Position numbers and translations under genes: made by a program. From Bartonella grahamii ATCC 700132 (lineage in GTDB: Bacteria; Pseudomonadota; Alphaproteobacteria; Rhizobiales; Rhizobiaceae), in the NCBI RefSeq assembly GCF_000518085.1, contig NZ_JACX01000011.1, positions 1 to 64,000 of the forward strand: a DNA stretch of 64,000 nt, read 5' to 3'. The notes under the pieces were generated by a model. That model did not search any database, was not told the origin of the DNA, and saw only the letters and a program-made list of their open reading frames with translations. Positions 1 to 9,927 of this stretch are shown in pieces; position 1 is the stretch's first letter; every line of letters begins with the position of its first letter.

Positions 1-774
1 GCTGATAAAGCAGCATCTAGCGCGGAGGAAAAAGCTGCTAGTGTTGTGGAGCACCAAGGGATTATTTTAGAGAATCAGCAGGCTTTATTTAAAGATTATG
101 ATTTAGATAAGCTTTTGCATAAGATACGAATGGTGCTTGAGCATAACAATCTAAAAAATGTTAACAAGCAGTTTCACGGGCTTTTTGATCAAAAAGCCTC
201 TTCTGTTTATTCTTGTTCTTTTGAAAAGTCCGCTGTGGATGAAAAATCTCAGACTGTAAAAGAAGAGATGGAGCAGGAGCATAGTACAGGTGATCAGACA
301 AAGGTTGCTGCTGTGGAAGCTAAGGTGGAGAGCTATGATCATGAAAACAGTCAACATTTTAACAAAGTGCATGAAGTAAGTGCTCCAATTGAAGCACATC
401 AGAGTGACAATCTTTCTTCTTCTAAAGCTTTGTATAAGGAAGGGTATGATTTTATTCGTTCTGCCAACTATGTTGATGCTGAAAAAAGCTTTTGCGCTTT
501 TCAAAATCGTTACAAAAAAGATTCTTTGAGTGATGATGCTTTATTTTGGTTGGCTGAATCTTTGTTGGGACAAAAACGCTATCATGAAGCAGCGCAAGTT
601 TATCTTACCGCATGGTATGCAGATAAAAAGAAGCTCTATACCTCCGAGATTTTGCTGAAATTAGCAAGAAGTATGATCGCTCTTGAGCCAAATAAAGACG
701 ATTGTGCTCATTTTTTGAAAAAATCAAAACATCAAAAAACATTAGAGTCTATTTTTTGTAAACCTGCAAAATAA
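1..774 (+). CDS. ybgF: Tol-Pal system protein YbgF/CpoB, 3' part
   Basis: The reading frame is open from base 1, so the gene begins outside the window and only its C-terminal part (about 257 residues) is seen. The last 120 residues look like TolA-binding tetratricopeptide repeats (YKEGYDFIRSANYVDAEKSF, then DALFWLAESLLGQKRYHEAA), as expected for the periplasmic protein that links the Tol-Pal complex with cell-wall synthesis during division. The part before it is rich in Glu, Lys and Ala and looks disordered. The gene sits directly before tilS and ftsH, the usual order after pal in Rhizobiales. The identification rests on the TPR pattern and this synteny. Confidence 0.8.
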   Translation, partial: ADKAASSAEEKAASVVEHQGIILENQQALFKDYDLDKLLHKIRMVLEHNNLKNVNKQFHGLFDQKASSVYSCSFEKSAVDEKSQTVKEEMEQEHSTGDQTKVAAVEAKVESYDHENSQHFNKVHEVSAPIEAHQSDNLSSSKALYKEGYDFIRSANYVDAEKSFCAFQNRYKKDSLSDDALFWLAESLLGQKRYHEAAQVYLTAWYADKKKLYTSEILLKLARSMIALEPNKDDCAHFLKKSKHQKTLESIFCKPAK

Positions 775-783
775 ATAGCGAGG

Positions 784-2280
784 TTGTTTTCAGTGTGCGT
801 TAGACTGGCAAGAAATCTCTTTAAAACATCGGATTTTATTCAGTGTCAGAAGTTGATTCTTGCCGTCTCAGGGGGAAGTGATTCTTTGGCTTTGATGTTT
901 TTGGTCAAAGAGCATTTGGAAACTCTCTCAGTTCCTCCAGAAATGATTGTTGTCACGGTTGATCATCAATTGCGTAAAGAATCAACGCGTGAAGTAGAAA
1001 CTGTTGCGAAAATTTGTCGAGTCCATCACATTAAACATATTGCTGTGCGGTGGGAAGGTGAAAAACCAAAGACGCATATTGCTTCCAGTGCTCGTGTTGC
1101 ACGCTATGATCTCTTGGTTAAAGAAGCACAAAAACAAGGCGCATCAGTTATTATGACGGGCCATACACTCAATGATCAGGTTGAAACCTATCAAATGCGG
1201 TATCAACGTCTCCAAAAGAATAGAGGTGCGTTGCACGGTGAAGTTGGTGCCATGCGTGATGAGGTTTATTCCAGTGGTTTTGCCGGTGTTTTGCGCGGTG
1301 AAGCCGATGGTATACGTGATGAGAATCATGCCAGAGAAATAAGAAAAAAGATTACCAAAAAAAACGATAGTCCCCTATATGAGCGTGGTTTATCCTGTAT
1401 TCCGCGTGAGGCGTTGTTGCATAGAAAAGTGCGTTTGATTCGGCCGCTCCTTGGTGTAAAACGCCAAACATTACGGAATTATTTACGCTTACAAGGACAA
1501 ACATGGATTGATGATCCAACCAATGAAGATCGCAATTTTGAACGTGTGCGCGTGCGTCAGTCTCTTCATCCTGAAAAATTGGCTTATATTGCTCAAAAAA
1601 TAAATGAAGCCGCATTGCAGCGTCGTCAACAAGCGAAAAATATTGCTGATTTGATCTTAGCGCTGGATATTACTGTTCAACATGGGCGTTGTTTCATAGC
1701 AAAGCCTGCGCTATTTTTACAGAAACATTCCAGTTTTCCTTTTGTGGTGGGGCTCTTTGCGGTACTGATGGGAGGGGGATTTTATTTACTTCCCAATCAA
1801 AAATTAAGCATGCTTGTTCAAAAACTCTGTCTCGATTCTGTAGAAAAGAAGCGTTTTACTTATGCGGGATCTGTTATTGAATATAACAAGCACGGAATTT
1901 CTTTGTGGCGTGAAGGGCGGAATATGAAAGAGGCTATTGTTGAGCCAGATAAAACTTTTATATGGGATGGGCGCTATCAGATCACAAATCATGGATCTAA
2001 GGCTATAAAGATTGGAGCCGCAAATTTAGAACAGCTGAAATTTTTATTGAAAAATAGCGATTTTGAGCTTGAAAAGCCTCATTTTCCCTCTTTACAATCG
2101 CTGCTGATGATCTCAAATCACAAAGGGTATGATATTCCAGAGTTGATTTCTCGAGCAGTTGTTCATAAACACGTTATCATCAAGCGGATTATGGCACCTT
2201 TCGATTGGCTTTCCTCACGAGAAGATGCTGCCTTGGTAAATGTTCTGGAACCTTTTTTTAATATTGAGGTGAAAAGATAA
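784..2280 (+). CDS. tilS: tRNA(Ile)-lysidine synthetase
   Basis: TilS converts C34 of the tRNA-Ile CAU anticodon to lysidine, using ATP and lysine, in the cytoplasm. The PP-loop ATP site is visible near residue 30 (AVSGGSDSLALMF) and the second N-type ATPase motif lies around GHTLNDQVET. At 498 aa it is longer than many TilS proteins. Part of the excess is a glycine- and charge-rich insertion at about residues 147-195 made of two copies of a 20-residue unit (LHGEVGAMRDE and LRGEADGIRDE). The start is uncertain: TTG at 784 is used here, but GTG at 793 is equally plausible because an AGG lies at 781-783. It follows ybgF by 9 bases and is probably cotranscribed with it. Confidence 0.9.
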   Translation: MFSVCVRLARNLFKTSDFIQCQKLILAVSGGSDSLALMFLVKEHLETLSVPPEMIVVTVDHQLRKESTREVETVAKICRVHHIKHIAVRWEGEKPKTHIASSARVARYDLLVKEAQKQGASVIMTGHTLNDQVETYQMRYQRLQKNRGALHGEVGAMRDEVYSSGFAGVLRGEADGIRDENHAREIRKKITKKNDSPLYERGLSCIPREALLHRKVRLIRPLLGVKRQTLRNYLRLQGQTWIDDPTNEDRNFERVRVRQSLHPEKLAYIAQKINEAALQRRQQAKNIADLILALDITVQHGRCFIAKPALFLQKHSSFPFVVGLFAVLMGGGFYLLPNQKLSMLVQKLCLDSVEKKRFTYAGSVIEYNKHGISLWREGRNMKEAIVEPDKTFIWDGRYQITNHGSKAIKIGAANLEQLKFLLKNSDFELEKPHFPSLQSLLMISNHKGYDIPELISRAVVHKHVIIKRIMAPFDWLSSREDAALVNVLEPFFNIEVKR

Positions 2281-2394
2281 AGAAAAATTATGCTAAAAGA
2301 AAATAAACAGCTTCTCATCCCTTGGCAAGGGGCTGACAAGGTTATATGTTAAGGGGAACTGTTTAAAATCTATATTTGATTAAGTGGGCTGAAT

Positions 2395-4545
2395 ATGAAT
2401 TCCAATTACCGCTCTCTCCTCATTTGGGGAGTTATTGCCTTGATTTTGATTGTGTCGTTTTCTCTCTTTAATGGAGATAGTCAGCGTTCTGGTGGTGGAG
2501 AAGTCTCCTATTCTGAATTTTTGCAAAAAGTTGAGAATAATGAGTTGAAATCTGTGACCATTCAAGGTCAAAAATTAACAGGACAAACCATTGAACATAG
2601 AGCTATTTCAACCTATGCTCCTCGCGATCCAGGTTTGATACAAAAATTGGAAAGCAAAAACGTTAATGTTAAAGCTATTCCTGAAAGCTCTGGAAATAGC
2701 ATTTTCCTCAATCTTCTCTTTTCCTTATTGCCTGTTATTATTATCGTGGGGGCGTGGGTCTTTTTTATGCGGCAAATGCAAAATGGATCACGCGGTGCAA
2801 TGGGATTTGGGAAATCAAAAGCGAGATTGCTTAATGAAGCGCAAGGACGTGTTACCTTTAAAGATGTTGCTGGCGTTGAAGAAGCAAAGCAAGATCTTCA
2901 AGAAATTGTTGAATTTTTACGTGAACCACAAAAATTTCAACGCTTAGGGGGGCGTATTCCGCGCGGTGTTTTGCTTGTTGGTCCTCCAGGAACCGGTAAA
3001 ACTTTGCTAGCACGTTCTGTGGCAGGTGAAGCCAATGTGCCATTCTTTACCATTTCAGGGTCTGATTTCGTTGAAATGTTTGTTGGTGTTGGGGCGAGCC
3101 GTGTGCGCGATATGTTCGAACAGGCTAAAAAAAATGCACCTTGTATTATCTTTATCGATGAAATCGATGCTGTTGGACGTCATCGGGGGGCTGGACTTGG
3201 TGGTGGAAACGATGAACGTGAACAGACCTTAAATCAGTTGCTTGTCGAAATGGATGGGTTTGAGCCCAATGAAAGTATTATTCTTATTGCTGCAACAAAC
3301 CGTCCCGATGTGCTTGATCCCGCTTTATTAAGACCAGGGCGTTTCGACCGACAAGTTGTTGTGCCAAACCCTGATGTTTCTGGGCGTGAACAAATCTTGA
3401 AAGTGCATGTGCGCAACGTGCCTTTAGCGCCTAACGTTGACTTAAAAATTTTGGCAAGGGGAACACCAGGATTTTCCGGTGCAGACCTGATGAATTTGGT
3501 CAATGAAGCTGCTCTTATGGCTGCGAGCCGTAATAAAAGAGTTGTCACGATGCAAGAATTCGAAGATGCCAAAGATAAGGTGATGATGGGGGCTGAACGG
3601 CGTTCAACCGCTATGACACAAGAGGAAAAAGAACTCACTGCTTATCACGAAGCAGGACATGCTATTGTGGCTCTTAATGTGCCGGTTGCTGATCCTGTCC
3701 ACAAAGCAACAATCGTTCCAAGGGGAAGAGCATTGGGAATGGTGATGCAATTGCCTGAAGGTGATCGCTATTCTATGAGTTATCGGTGGATGATTTCTCG
3801 TTTAGCCATTATGATGGGTGGACGTGTGGCTGAAGAATTAAAGTTTGGAAAGGAAAATATCACATCCGGTGCTTCTTCTGATATTGAGCAAGCAACTAAA
3901 TTAGCACGCGCAATGATCACACGGTGGGGATTTTCTGATCTGCTTGGAAATGTAGCTTATGGCGATAACCAAGATGAAGTCTTTTTGGGTCATTCTGTTG
4001 CGCGAACACAAAATGTCTCTGAAGAAACAGCGCGCATGATTGATATGGAAGTGCGTAAGCTTATTGATGATGCCTATAAAAATGCGACTAACATTTTGAA
4101 GACAAAAAGAAAAGAATGGTTTGCTTTGGCACAAGGTTTGTTGGAATATGAGACTTTAACGGGAGCTGAAATTAACGAAGTTATTGCAGGAAAGCCTCCT
4201 TCACGCACACAGAAAGATGAGAATGCTGCGCCACGGGGATCTTCTGTTCCAAAAACTGGAAAAATGAAGACAGAGACAACAGTGGAAGATGAAAAAAACG
4301 TTAAAACAGCGCCTCATAAAGCAGAGATCGATAAACTAGAGGCAGACAAAGCAGAGGAAGCTGTTGGGAAAAAAACAGCAAAATCCGGTAATGTTGAGCT
4401 TAAGGAGGCTCCGTCTAAAGAACGGCAGTCGGGTGAGACTGAGAAAAAAGCACAAAGCACAAAAGGTACCGCAAAATCAGTCAACCGCTCTAAAAGTAAT
4501 TCTGAAAAGAAGTCCAATACTGCGGGAGATGATAAAGAAAAATAA
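2395..4545 (+). CDS. ftsH: ATP-dependent zinc metalloprotease FtsH
   Basis: This is a membrane-anchored AAA+ protease that degrades misfolded membrane proteins and regulators. Two N-terminal membrane segments (about residues 7-24 and 102-124) flank a periplasmic domain. The Walker A motif GPPGTGKT is at residues 196-203, followed by Walker B (IIFIDEID) and the SRH region (RPGRFDRQV). The zinc motif HEAGH is at residues 418-422. The C-terminal tail after about residue 610 is long, rich in Lys, Glu, Ala and Thr and probably disordered; it makes the protein larger (716 aa) than the usual 610-650 aa. It lies downstream of tilS as in other Rhizobiales and is followed by a perfect hairpin. Confidence 0.98.
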   Translation: MNSNYRSLLIWGVIALILIVSFSLFNGDSQRSGGGEVSYSEFLQKVENNELKSVTIQGQKLTGQTIEHRAISTYAPRDPGLIQKLESKNVNVKAIPESSGNSIFLNLLFSLLPVIIIVGAWVFFMRQMQNGSRGAMGFGKSKARLLNEAQGRVTFKDVAGVEEAKQDLQEIVEFLREPQKFQRLGGRIPRGVLLVGPPGTGKTLLARSVAGEANVPFFTISGSDFVEMFVGVGASRVRDMFEQAKKNAPCIIFIDEIDAVGRHRGAGLGGGNDEREQTLNQLLVEMDGFEPNESIILIAATNRPDVLDPALLRPGRFDRQVVVPNPDVSGREQILKVHVRNVPLAPNVDLKILARGTPGFSGADLMNLVNEAALMAASRNKRVVTMQEFEDAKDKVMMGAERRSTAMTQEEKELTAYHEAGHAIVALNVPVADPVHKATIVPRGRALGMVMQLPEGDRYSMSYRWMISRLAIMMGGRVAEELKFGKENITSGASSDIEQATKLARAMITRWGFSDLLGNVAYGDNQDEVFLGHSVARTQNVSEETARMIDMEVRKLIDDAYKNATNILKTKRKEWFALAQGLLEYETLTGAEINEVIAGKPPSRTQKDENAAPRGSSVPKTGKMKTETTVEDEKNVKTAPHKAEIDKLEADKAEEAVGKKTAKSGNVELKEAPSKERQSGETEKKAQSTKGTAKSVNRSKSNSEKKSNTAGDDKEK

Positions 4546-4602
4546 GAACTGTTTATAATGCTTGAGTAACGATGTTTTAGGAAAACTTCTAAATTCTTTG
4601 AG

Positions 4603-4629
4603 AAAGGCGCAAGCAAAGCTTGCGCCTTT
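4603..4629 (+). terminator. Perfect hairpin after ftsH
   Basis: A 12-bp perfect stem (AAAGGCGCAAGC with GCTTGCGCCTTT) closes on a 3-base loop 58 bases after the ftsH stop. Only TTT follows the GC part before TAAT, so it is a weak-tailed intrinsic terminator or an mRNA-stabilising hairpin. Confidence 0.7.
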
Positions 4630-5091
4630 AATGTAATATTTGCAAAAATATGGAAGCAAAAAATTAAGCAAAGCCGTTGTATAATAACAGCTTTAGCAGG
4701 TTACAAGGCGAGGTGGTATTGTCCTTTACGGATTTGGCAAGGTGTGAGGCTAGGCGATAGATTTCCTTGCGGATTTGATAAGGTTTGAGGTTTGGTGCTG
4801 GGTTTCTTTACGGATTTGGCAACAGTGTGAGATGATCCTTTGGTTATGTTCAAGGGAACTATGAAGCATTTTTAGGCGATAATATTGCTTGTATGTGTGA
4901 GGGTGTGAACATAATTGGTTGAGAGTGGTTTAGATGTGTAGATGGTGGATAGGGTTCTTGATTGTCTAAATGCATGAAGGTTTAGATCAATGATCTGATT
5001 TTATATGGGGAGGGGGACTATTGTACCAAGGAGGCTTGTTAGGGTTTAAAAAAAAAGCCAAGGGAAGAATTATATATTAAAGGAAAGAGGC
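4630..5091. other. Gene-free GT-rich intergenic stretch
   Basis: No credible gene is seen between the ftsH hairpin and glmM. The plus strand is strongly G+T biased from about 4690 to 5030. It carries an imperfect short repeat of the form GGATTTGGCAA/GGATTTGATAAGG at 4730, 4773 and 4814. A purine-rich Shine-Dalgarno (AAAGGAAAGAGG) precedes glmM. Confidence 0.6.
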
Positions 5092-6465
5092 ATGGTGCAA
5101 AAATATTTTGGTACAGATGGAATTCGGGGGAAAGCCAATTCATTTCCTATGACACCCGATTTTGCCATGAAAGTTGGAATGGCTGTAGGGGTTTTATTCC
5201 GCTCACAACATCAATCACGTCGTGTGGTGATTGGCAAGGATACACGATTATCTGGCTATATGTTGGAAAACGCTTTGGTTTCAGGATTGACTGCTGCGGG
5301 GATGGAAGCTTTTTTATTGGGTCCAGTGCCAACACCTGCTGTTGCAATGCTTTGCCGCTCTTTGCGAGCGGATCTTGGGGTGATGATTTCTGCTTCTCAT
5401 AATCCGTTCTATGATAATGGAATTAAACTTTTTGGTCCTGATGGTTTTAAACTTTCAGATGATATGGAAGCGAAAATTGAACAATTGATCGATACAGATC
5501 TTTCAAAATCTTTAGCAAGTTCTGCTGAAATTGGTTATGCAAAACGGGTTGAGGGGGATATTTATCGTTATATTGAATATGCCAAACGGACCTTGCCGCG
5601 TGATGTTCGCTTAGATGCTTTGCGTATTGTTGTGGATTGTGCCAATGGGGCTGCTTATAAAGCTGCTCCCCGTGCTTTATGGGAATTGGGGGCTGAGGTT
5701 TTTGCTATTCATGATGAGCCCAATGGTACCAATATTAATCAAAAATGTGGATCAACCGATTTAAGCTCTTTAAAACGAAAAGTGCATGAAGTGCGTGCTG
5801 ATGTGGGGATTGCTCTTGATGGAGATGGAGATCGTGTTCTCATTGTTGATGAAAAAGCACAAACGGTTGATGGAGATCAGTTGATTGCTGTAATTGCTGA
5901 AAATTGGCATAAAATGGGACGATTACGGTGCAATGGTGTTGTCACAACGATTATGTCAAATCTTGGACTGGAGCGTTTCTTGAACAGTAAAGGGTTGCAC
6001 CTTGTAAGGACAAATGTTGGAGATCGTTATGTTGTCGATGCCATGCGCCAAAAGGGATATAATGTTGGTGGTGAGGCTTCTGGGCATATCGTGCTTAGTG
6101 ATTTTGGTACAACGGGTGATGGCTTGGTGGCTGCATTGCAGATTTTAGCCTGTATGAAGGAAAGTCAAAGCCCTATGAGCCAATTGTGTAAACGGTTTGA
6201 ACCTGTACCGCAAATTTTAAAAAATGTAACGATTAAAAATAAAAATGTACTGAAAAAAAATCCAGTCAAAGCGGCCATTGATCAAGCAGAGAAGCGGTTG
6301 GGAAAAGAGGCACGGCTGGTGATCCGCGCTTCTGGAACTGAGCCGCTTATCCGCCTTATGGCTGAAGGCGATGCACGAGAAGTATTGGACACGGTTGTGA
6401 CAGAGTTGATGGATGTTATTATTCATCATGATGTACGCATGGGTACTGCACTTGAGGAATCTTGA
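5092..6465 (+). CDS. glmM: Phosphoglucosamine mutase
   Basis: GlmM interconverts glucosamine-6-phosphate and glucosamine-1-phosphate, the step before UDP-GlcNAc for peptidoglycan and LPS. The N-terminus (YFGTDGIRG) is the family signature. The phosphoserine loop ISASHNP puts the active serine at residue 102, the same number as in E. coli GlmM. The magnesium loop DGDGDR is at about residue 243-248, and the C-terminal phosphate-binding [10 protein letters not shown] is present. Length (457 aa) is close to normal. The start is supported by AAAGGAAAGAGG just upstream. The last 15 residues after the mutase fold are slightly extended. Confidence 0.97.
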   Translation: MVQKYFGTDGIRGKANSFPMTPDFAMKVGMAVGVLFRSQHQSRRVVIGKDTRLSGYMLENALVSGLTAAGMEAFLLGPVPTPAVAMLCRSLRADLGVMISASHNPFYDNGIKLFGPDGFKLSDDMEAKIEQLIDTDLSKSLASSAEIGYAKRVEGDIYRYIEYAKRTLPRDVRLDALRIVVDCANGAAYKAAPRALWELGAEVFAIHDEPNGTNINQKCGSTDLSSLKRKVHEVRADVGIALDGDGDRVLIVDEKAQTVDGDQLIAVIAENWHKMGRLRCNGVVTTIMSNLGLERFLNSKGLHLVRTNVGDRYVVDAMRQKGYNVGGEASGHIVLSDFGTTGDGLVAALQILACMKESQSPMSQLCKRFEPVPQILKNVTIKNKNVLKKNPVKAAIDQAEKRLGKEARLVIRASGTEPLIRLMAEGDAREVLDTVVTELMDVIIHHDVRMGTALEES

Positions 6466-7078
6466 ATTTTTTGAGAAAATTATCAGATCATCTTTGATAA
6501 AGGTCTTATTGTAATGCGGGATGTTGGCAATTACAAAAGGTATGGTAGCTATGTTAGTGATGTAATAACGGTAATGGATACTCTATCTACTAATAAATTA
6601 AATAAAAAAGAGAAAAATAGAGTTCTCATAACTATAATGCGTAGAGTGTTCTATAGTTTGTAAGATATTAAAACCATGCCTTTTTTTGATTTTCCTTTTT
6701 CTTTTGCTTATTCGTAAACTGGTTATTATTTTAACAGAGTTTATAGCAGGGGAGAGTTTTATTAGTGTTATTCATTCTTTTTACTGGATATACAGCGGGG
6801 GCAGATCCTTATGAACATCAAACAGCAATGGGTCATTGGTTATATCGTCGTTATGTTTCTAAGTGCAGCTGCCAATTGGGGATATGATGCGCTCCTACTA
6901 CGTTTAGCTCCCCTAATTATAAACTTATACTTTTCCGATAATGAGTAGAATAATTAGAAAGAGATGAGAATGAGCAATTTTTTCACGACAGTTCTAATGT
7001 TTATAAAGTAAAAAAACGTGTGGTATAAAAATTATGAACATTTTTTGTATCTTGTAGTGTTACACGCTATATTAATTT
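6466..7078. other. Intergenic stretch with one tiny possible ORF
   Basis: This 613-base stretch marks the border between housekeeping genes and the accessory block. The only ORF with any character is 6811-6948 (+, 45 codons, one hydrophobic segment beginning MNIKQQWVIGYIVV). It has no clear ribosome binding site and I do not call it a gene. The rest is AT-rich with no recognised element. Confidence 0.4.
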
Positions 7079-7402
7079 ATGATTTTAGGATTTAAACCTA
7101 AAAGGATTGAAGCTTTTTATAATACTGGCACGACTAAAGGGGTTAGAACCGCCCATGCTCAAAAATTGAAGCGTATTCTAGGTGTCTTTGAAGTTGCTAT
7201 ATCGCCAAATGATTTAAGTTTTTCGTCTTTTTGATTACATTTGCTAAAAGGTGATCTCAAGAATTATTGGTCAATTACTGTAAATGAAAATTGTCGTGTA
7301 ATAGTTCGCTTTGATAGCATAGATGTCGAAATGGTTGATTATCTGGATTATCATCAAAAAGGAGATCTAAACAATGATGAAGAATCCTTCACTTCCCGGT
7401 GA
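7079..7402 (+). pseudogene. higB: HigB/RelE-type killer toxin, interrupted by a stop
   Basis: A single reading frame of 107 codons encodes a plasmid-maintenance killer (HigB) type mRNA interferase: the N-terminal part has KGVRTAHAQKLKRIL and the C-terminal part has the typical core LKGDLKNYWSITVNENCRVI followed by VDYLDYHQK. An in-frame TGA at 7232-7234 splits it after 51 codons, just before the conserved core, so the toxin should be inactive. It overlaps the start of the higA remnant, as in intact higBA operons. The family call is from motif recognition; the inactivation is seen directly. Confidence 0.75.
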
Positions 7403-7645
7403 ATTATTGCGTGAAGATGTGATCAAAGAGCTTGGTTTATCCGTTAATGAAGCAGCAGAGTGGCTTGGTATTCTCGTGTAGCTCTTTCTAGAGTTTTAAA
7501 TGGAAAAGCCGCTATGAGTGCTAATCTTGCTATTAGGCTTGAAATGTCTGATGTAAGCACAGCACGTGCTTGGCTCGCTATGCAAACAAGTTATGATCTA
7601 TCAAAAAAAATCCTTAACAACAGTCTCATGATAAAGATTGCATAA
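7374..7645 (+). pseudogene. higA: HigA-type antitoxin, frameshifted
   Basis: The ATG at 7374 has an AAAGGAGAT Shine-Dalgarno and starts an XRE-family HigA antitoxin (PGELLREDVIKELGLSVNEA). After EAAEWLG the frame breaks at about 7472 and terminates at TAG 7479. The helix-turn-helix continues in another frame as SRVALSRVLNGKAAMS and then ARAWLAMQTSYDL. The expected C-terminus is missing because the sequence runs straight into a decayed copy of the vbhT 3' end. Together with the broken higB this is a dead toxin-antitoxin locus. Confidence 0.75.
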
Positions 7646-7749
7646 AAGAGTTTCAAACGGCGGTTAAGTTTTTGCAACAGAGACATGTGGAAGAGCAAAA
7701 TAATGCGATAGCGCGTACAAAATCAAAAGATGTGAACACGGTAAGATAA
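7600..7749 (+). pseudogene. Decayed 3' end of a second vbhT-like gene
   Basis: From about 7600 the sequence aligns with the last 150 bases of the intact vbhT (about 9360-9506): both carry CATAAAAGAGTTTCAAA, GTTTTTGCAACAGAGACA or a close variant, and GCGATAGCGCGT or a close variant, ending with AAAAGATGTGAACACGGTAAGATAA. This copy is frameshifted and lacks everything upstream. It is the tail of the C-terminal secretion-signal region of a former Fic-BID effector joined to the end of a higA remnant, so a deletion fused the two. Confidence 0.7.
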
Positions 7750-7813
7750 GGAATAAAATCTTGTTTCTGTAGTCTGTTTGGCTATAATAAATATAAGCAA
7801 AGGAGGGTTTTAT

Positions 7814-8002
7814 ATGTTGAGTGAAGAGGAAATTAAGCGACGTCGCTTTGCTGCTAAAAATGCATTAGCAAGTCAACGTTTAGAGGGATTAGAGCCAGAT
7901 CCGCTGGTTGTTGCTCAAGTAGAGCGTTATATTATAGGTGAGCTTGAAATAAGTGATATCATCAAAGATTATATGGAGCGGGTAAAACGTGGGGAAGTAT
8001 AA
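7814..8002 (+). CDS. vbhA: VbhA-type antitoxin of Fic protein
   Basis: VbhA is a small antitoxin that binds the VbhT Fic domain and blocks ATP positioning, preventing AMPylation of DNA gyrase and topoisomerase IV. The 62-aa product carries the inhibitory motif (S/T)xxxE(G/N) as SQRLEG, with Ser20 and Glu24 at the positions known for VbhA. An ATG preceded by AAAGGAGGG fixes the start at 7814 rather than the upstream in-frame ATG. Its end overlaps the GTG start of vbhT by 14 bases, so the two are translationally coupled, with the antitoxin made first. The identification is from strong remembered similarity to the Bartonella VbhA family. Confidence 0.92.
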   Translation: MLSEEEIKRRRFAAKNALASQRLEGLEPDPLVVAQVERYIIGELEISDIIKDYMERVKRGEV

Positions 8003-9506
8003 GGGGAGCGGTGATCCTTATACTGATCCTGAAACTGGTGTGATGTATAATCGGTTTGGTATTAAAGACAAAGCCACACTGCAGCGTGTAGAATCTACGA
8101 TTTCTTATGTAAAATCTTTCGAATTTGTACATACTCCTATTCGTGGTGAGTTTGATCTGGGTTACATGAAAGAGATCCATAGAAGACTGTTTGGTGACAT
8201 ATATGAATGGGCGGGACAAGTTCGTTTAGTGGATATTGCCAAAGGCAATAGTATGTTTGCTAGTTATAATCAGATTGAAAGTTATGCACCGAAGATTACA
8301 CAAAAGCTTGCAAAAGAACAGTATTTGTGTGGTCTTGGCGCTTATGACTTTAGCCAAAGGGCTGGGTATTACATGGGTGAGTTGAATGCATTACATCCGT
8401 TTCGAGAGGGGAATGGGCGTACTCAGCGTGAATTTATGGTGCAACTTGCTCGTGAAGCTGGTTATCATATCAACTGGAAGGGTATTGAGCGACAAGAAAT
8501 GACACGTGCGTCAATTGAAGCACATTTTGGTAATTCAGAATATCTGTCTGCACTCATCTATAAGAACCTTACCAAGTTTACAGAAAATAAAAGGGATGAT
8601 GTTTCTCAAGGTATTGGCAAAAATATTGCTTTTGGCGTTGATCTTAATGAAGAGTGCTTGGAACAACAAAAAGAGAAGATTGAAACTCCTTGGGATAGAG
8701 AAAAGACAAGTTTTGCTAAACGTCAAAAAGAAGAACTTGAACAATTACAAAATGATTTGAATGTTGTTGCAAAAGCAACAGAAAAAGCGCCATACCTTGC
8801 TGCTTATATGGATAACTCTAATCTAGAACAGAAGGTGCTAAGCGCTCTTAGAAATGAAAAATCTTACATTGATATGTTTAAAAAATTAAACAATCATTTA
8901 GCATTTATTTATAGAGATCCACAAGAGGCTGCCCTTAGGATTGAACAAACAATTTTAGCAGGTAAAGGCGATAAATTGCCTGATATTTTGGAAAGGGAAC
9001 CTGATAGAGCGGGTGAACTGCGTGGGTCGGATCGTTTTATTGATAAATTGAAGGCTATAGGAAAAGAACGAAAAGCAGCACTTTATCATGTTCCTCTCGC
9101 TATTTCTACTATGAGAGAGCTTCAATCCTTTTATAAGAATTCTTATGAGACACATATAAATAGGCTTACACGGGAGCGTGAGCGATTGAAAGTTGAAGTA
9201 CCCTCGCTTTCACAAGAAGCAGTGACTTTTATGAAAAATGTTGAAGCTGGTTGTGATAGTTATTTAAAGATACCAGAGCAGGTTAGTGAAGAATTTTTAA
9301 AGCTGCAAAGTGCTTTAGATAAACGTTTTGGACAGGATGCCATTCATAAATATGGTTTTGATTTATCAAAAGTGATCTCCAAAGAACAGTCTTATAATAA
9401 AGAACGCATAAAAGAGTTTCAAATGGTTGTTAAATTTTTGCAACAGAGACAACAGGAGAAAATCAACGCAATAGCGCGTGCAAGATCAAGAGATGTGATA
9501 CGGTGA
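7989..9506 (+). CDS. vbhT: VbhT: Fic AMP-transferase toxin with BID domain
   Basis: The 505-aa product starts with GTG inside vbhA. The Fic core is at about residues 25-200, with the intact catalytic loop HPFREGNGR at 136-144, so His136 matches the published VbhT catalytic histidine. It transfers AMP to target proteins. After a Lys/Glu-rich linker, residues about 330-480 resemble a BID domain (GELRGSDRFIDK, then LKVEVPSLSQEA), the secretion signal read by the VirD4 coupling protein of VirB-type T4SS. The tail is basic. The gene lies beside a vbh-type virB operon, but no coupling protein gene is in the window. Nothing suggests inactivation. Likely role: interbacterial toxin or conjugation-linked addiction module. 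Confidence 0.92.
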   Translation: MGKYKGSGDPYTDPETGVMYNRFGIKDKATLQRVESTISYVKSFEFVHTPIRGEFDLGYMKEIHRRLFGDIYEWAGQVRLVDIAKGNSMFASYNQIESYAPKITQKLAKEQYLCGLGAYDFSQRAGYYMGELNALHPFREGNGRTQREFMVQLAREAGYHINWKGIERQEMTRASIEAHFGNSEYLSALIYKNLTKFTENKRDDVSQGIGKNIAFGVDLNEECLEQQKEKIETPWDREKTSFAKRQKEELEQLQNDLNVVAKATEKAPYLAAYMDNSNLEQKVLSALRNEKSYIDMFKKLNNHLAFIYRDPQEAALRIEQTILAGKGDKLPDILEREPDRAGELRGSDRFIDKLKAIGKERKAALYHVPLAISTMRELQSFYKNSYETHINRLTRERERLKVEVPSLSQEAVTFMKNVEAGCDSYLKIPEQVSEEFLKLQSALDKRFGQDAIHKYGFDLSKVISKEQSYNKERIKEFQMVVKFLQQRQQEKINAIARARSRDVIR

Positions 9507-9586
9507 GGGCAAGGATAAAGCCTTATGCTGTATAAGCCCTATTAAGCCATACGGTAAAAGAGAGGTAATCAAAGGAGGTGTTTAAT

Positions 9587-9794
9587 ATGGGTGTGACAAA
9601 AGATGTTATACGTGCCTGCATAGATAGGCGTTAAAAAAGAAGCCGGTGAAATATTAGCAAATTTAGGACTTACGGTGTCTGATTTCATCCGTATTGTTTT
9701 GATAAAAGTTGTTTATGAAAAGGGATTGCCATTTAATATGTATATTCCTCATGCGGAAACGCTTAAAACTTTTGAGAAAAGTGATAAGGGTTAA
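9587..9794 (+). pseudogene. RelB/DinJ-type antitoxin, frameshifted
   Basis: A good Shine-Dalgarno (AAAGGAGGTG) precedes ATG 9587. The first codons read MGVTKDVIRACIDRR and then hit TAA at about 9632. The next frame continues with KKEAGEILANLGLTVSDFIR and LPFNMYIPHAETL, which is the RelB/DinJ ribbon-helix-helix antitoxin pattern. A two-base deletion near 9630 explains the break. No intact RelE/YafQ partner follows directly. Confidence 0.7.
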
Positions 9795-9927
9795 GAGATA
9801 TGTATTGCTAAAGATAGGTAAGATTTATTTCGTCATTTGGATATTTGATATTTCTGATCATTCACTTCAAATTAGCTTTTAATTTACATCATTATCGTTA
9901 TGGGTGTTTCCGTATATTGAATGATGT

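Noticed and set aside
3234-3638. 134-codon ORF antisense to ftsH
   Set aside because: Shadow of a strongly conserved gene on the other strand; no independent signal.
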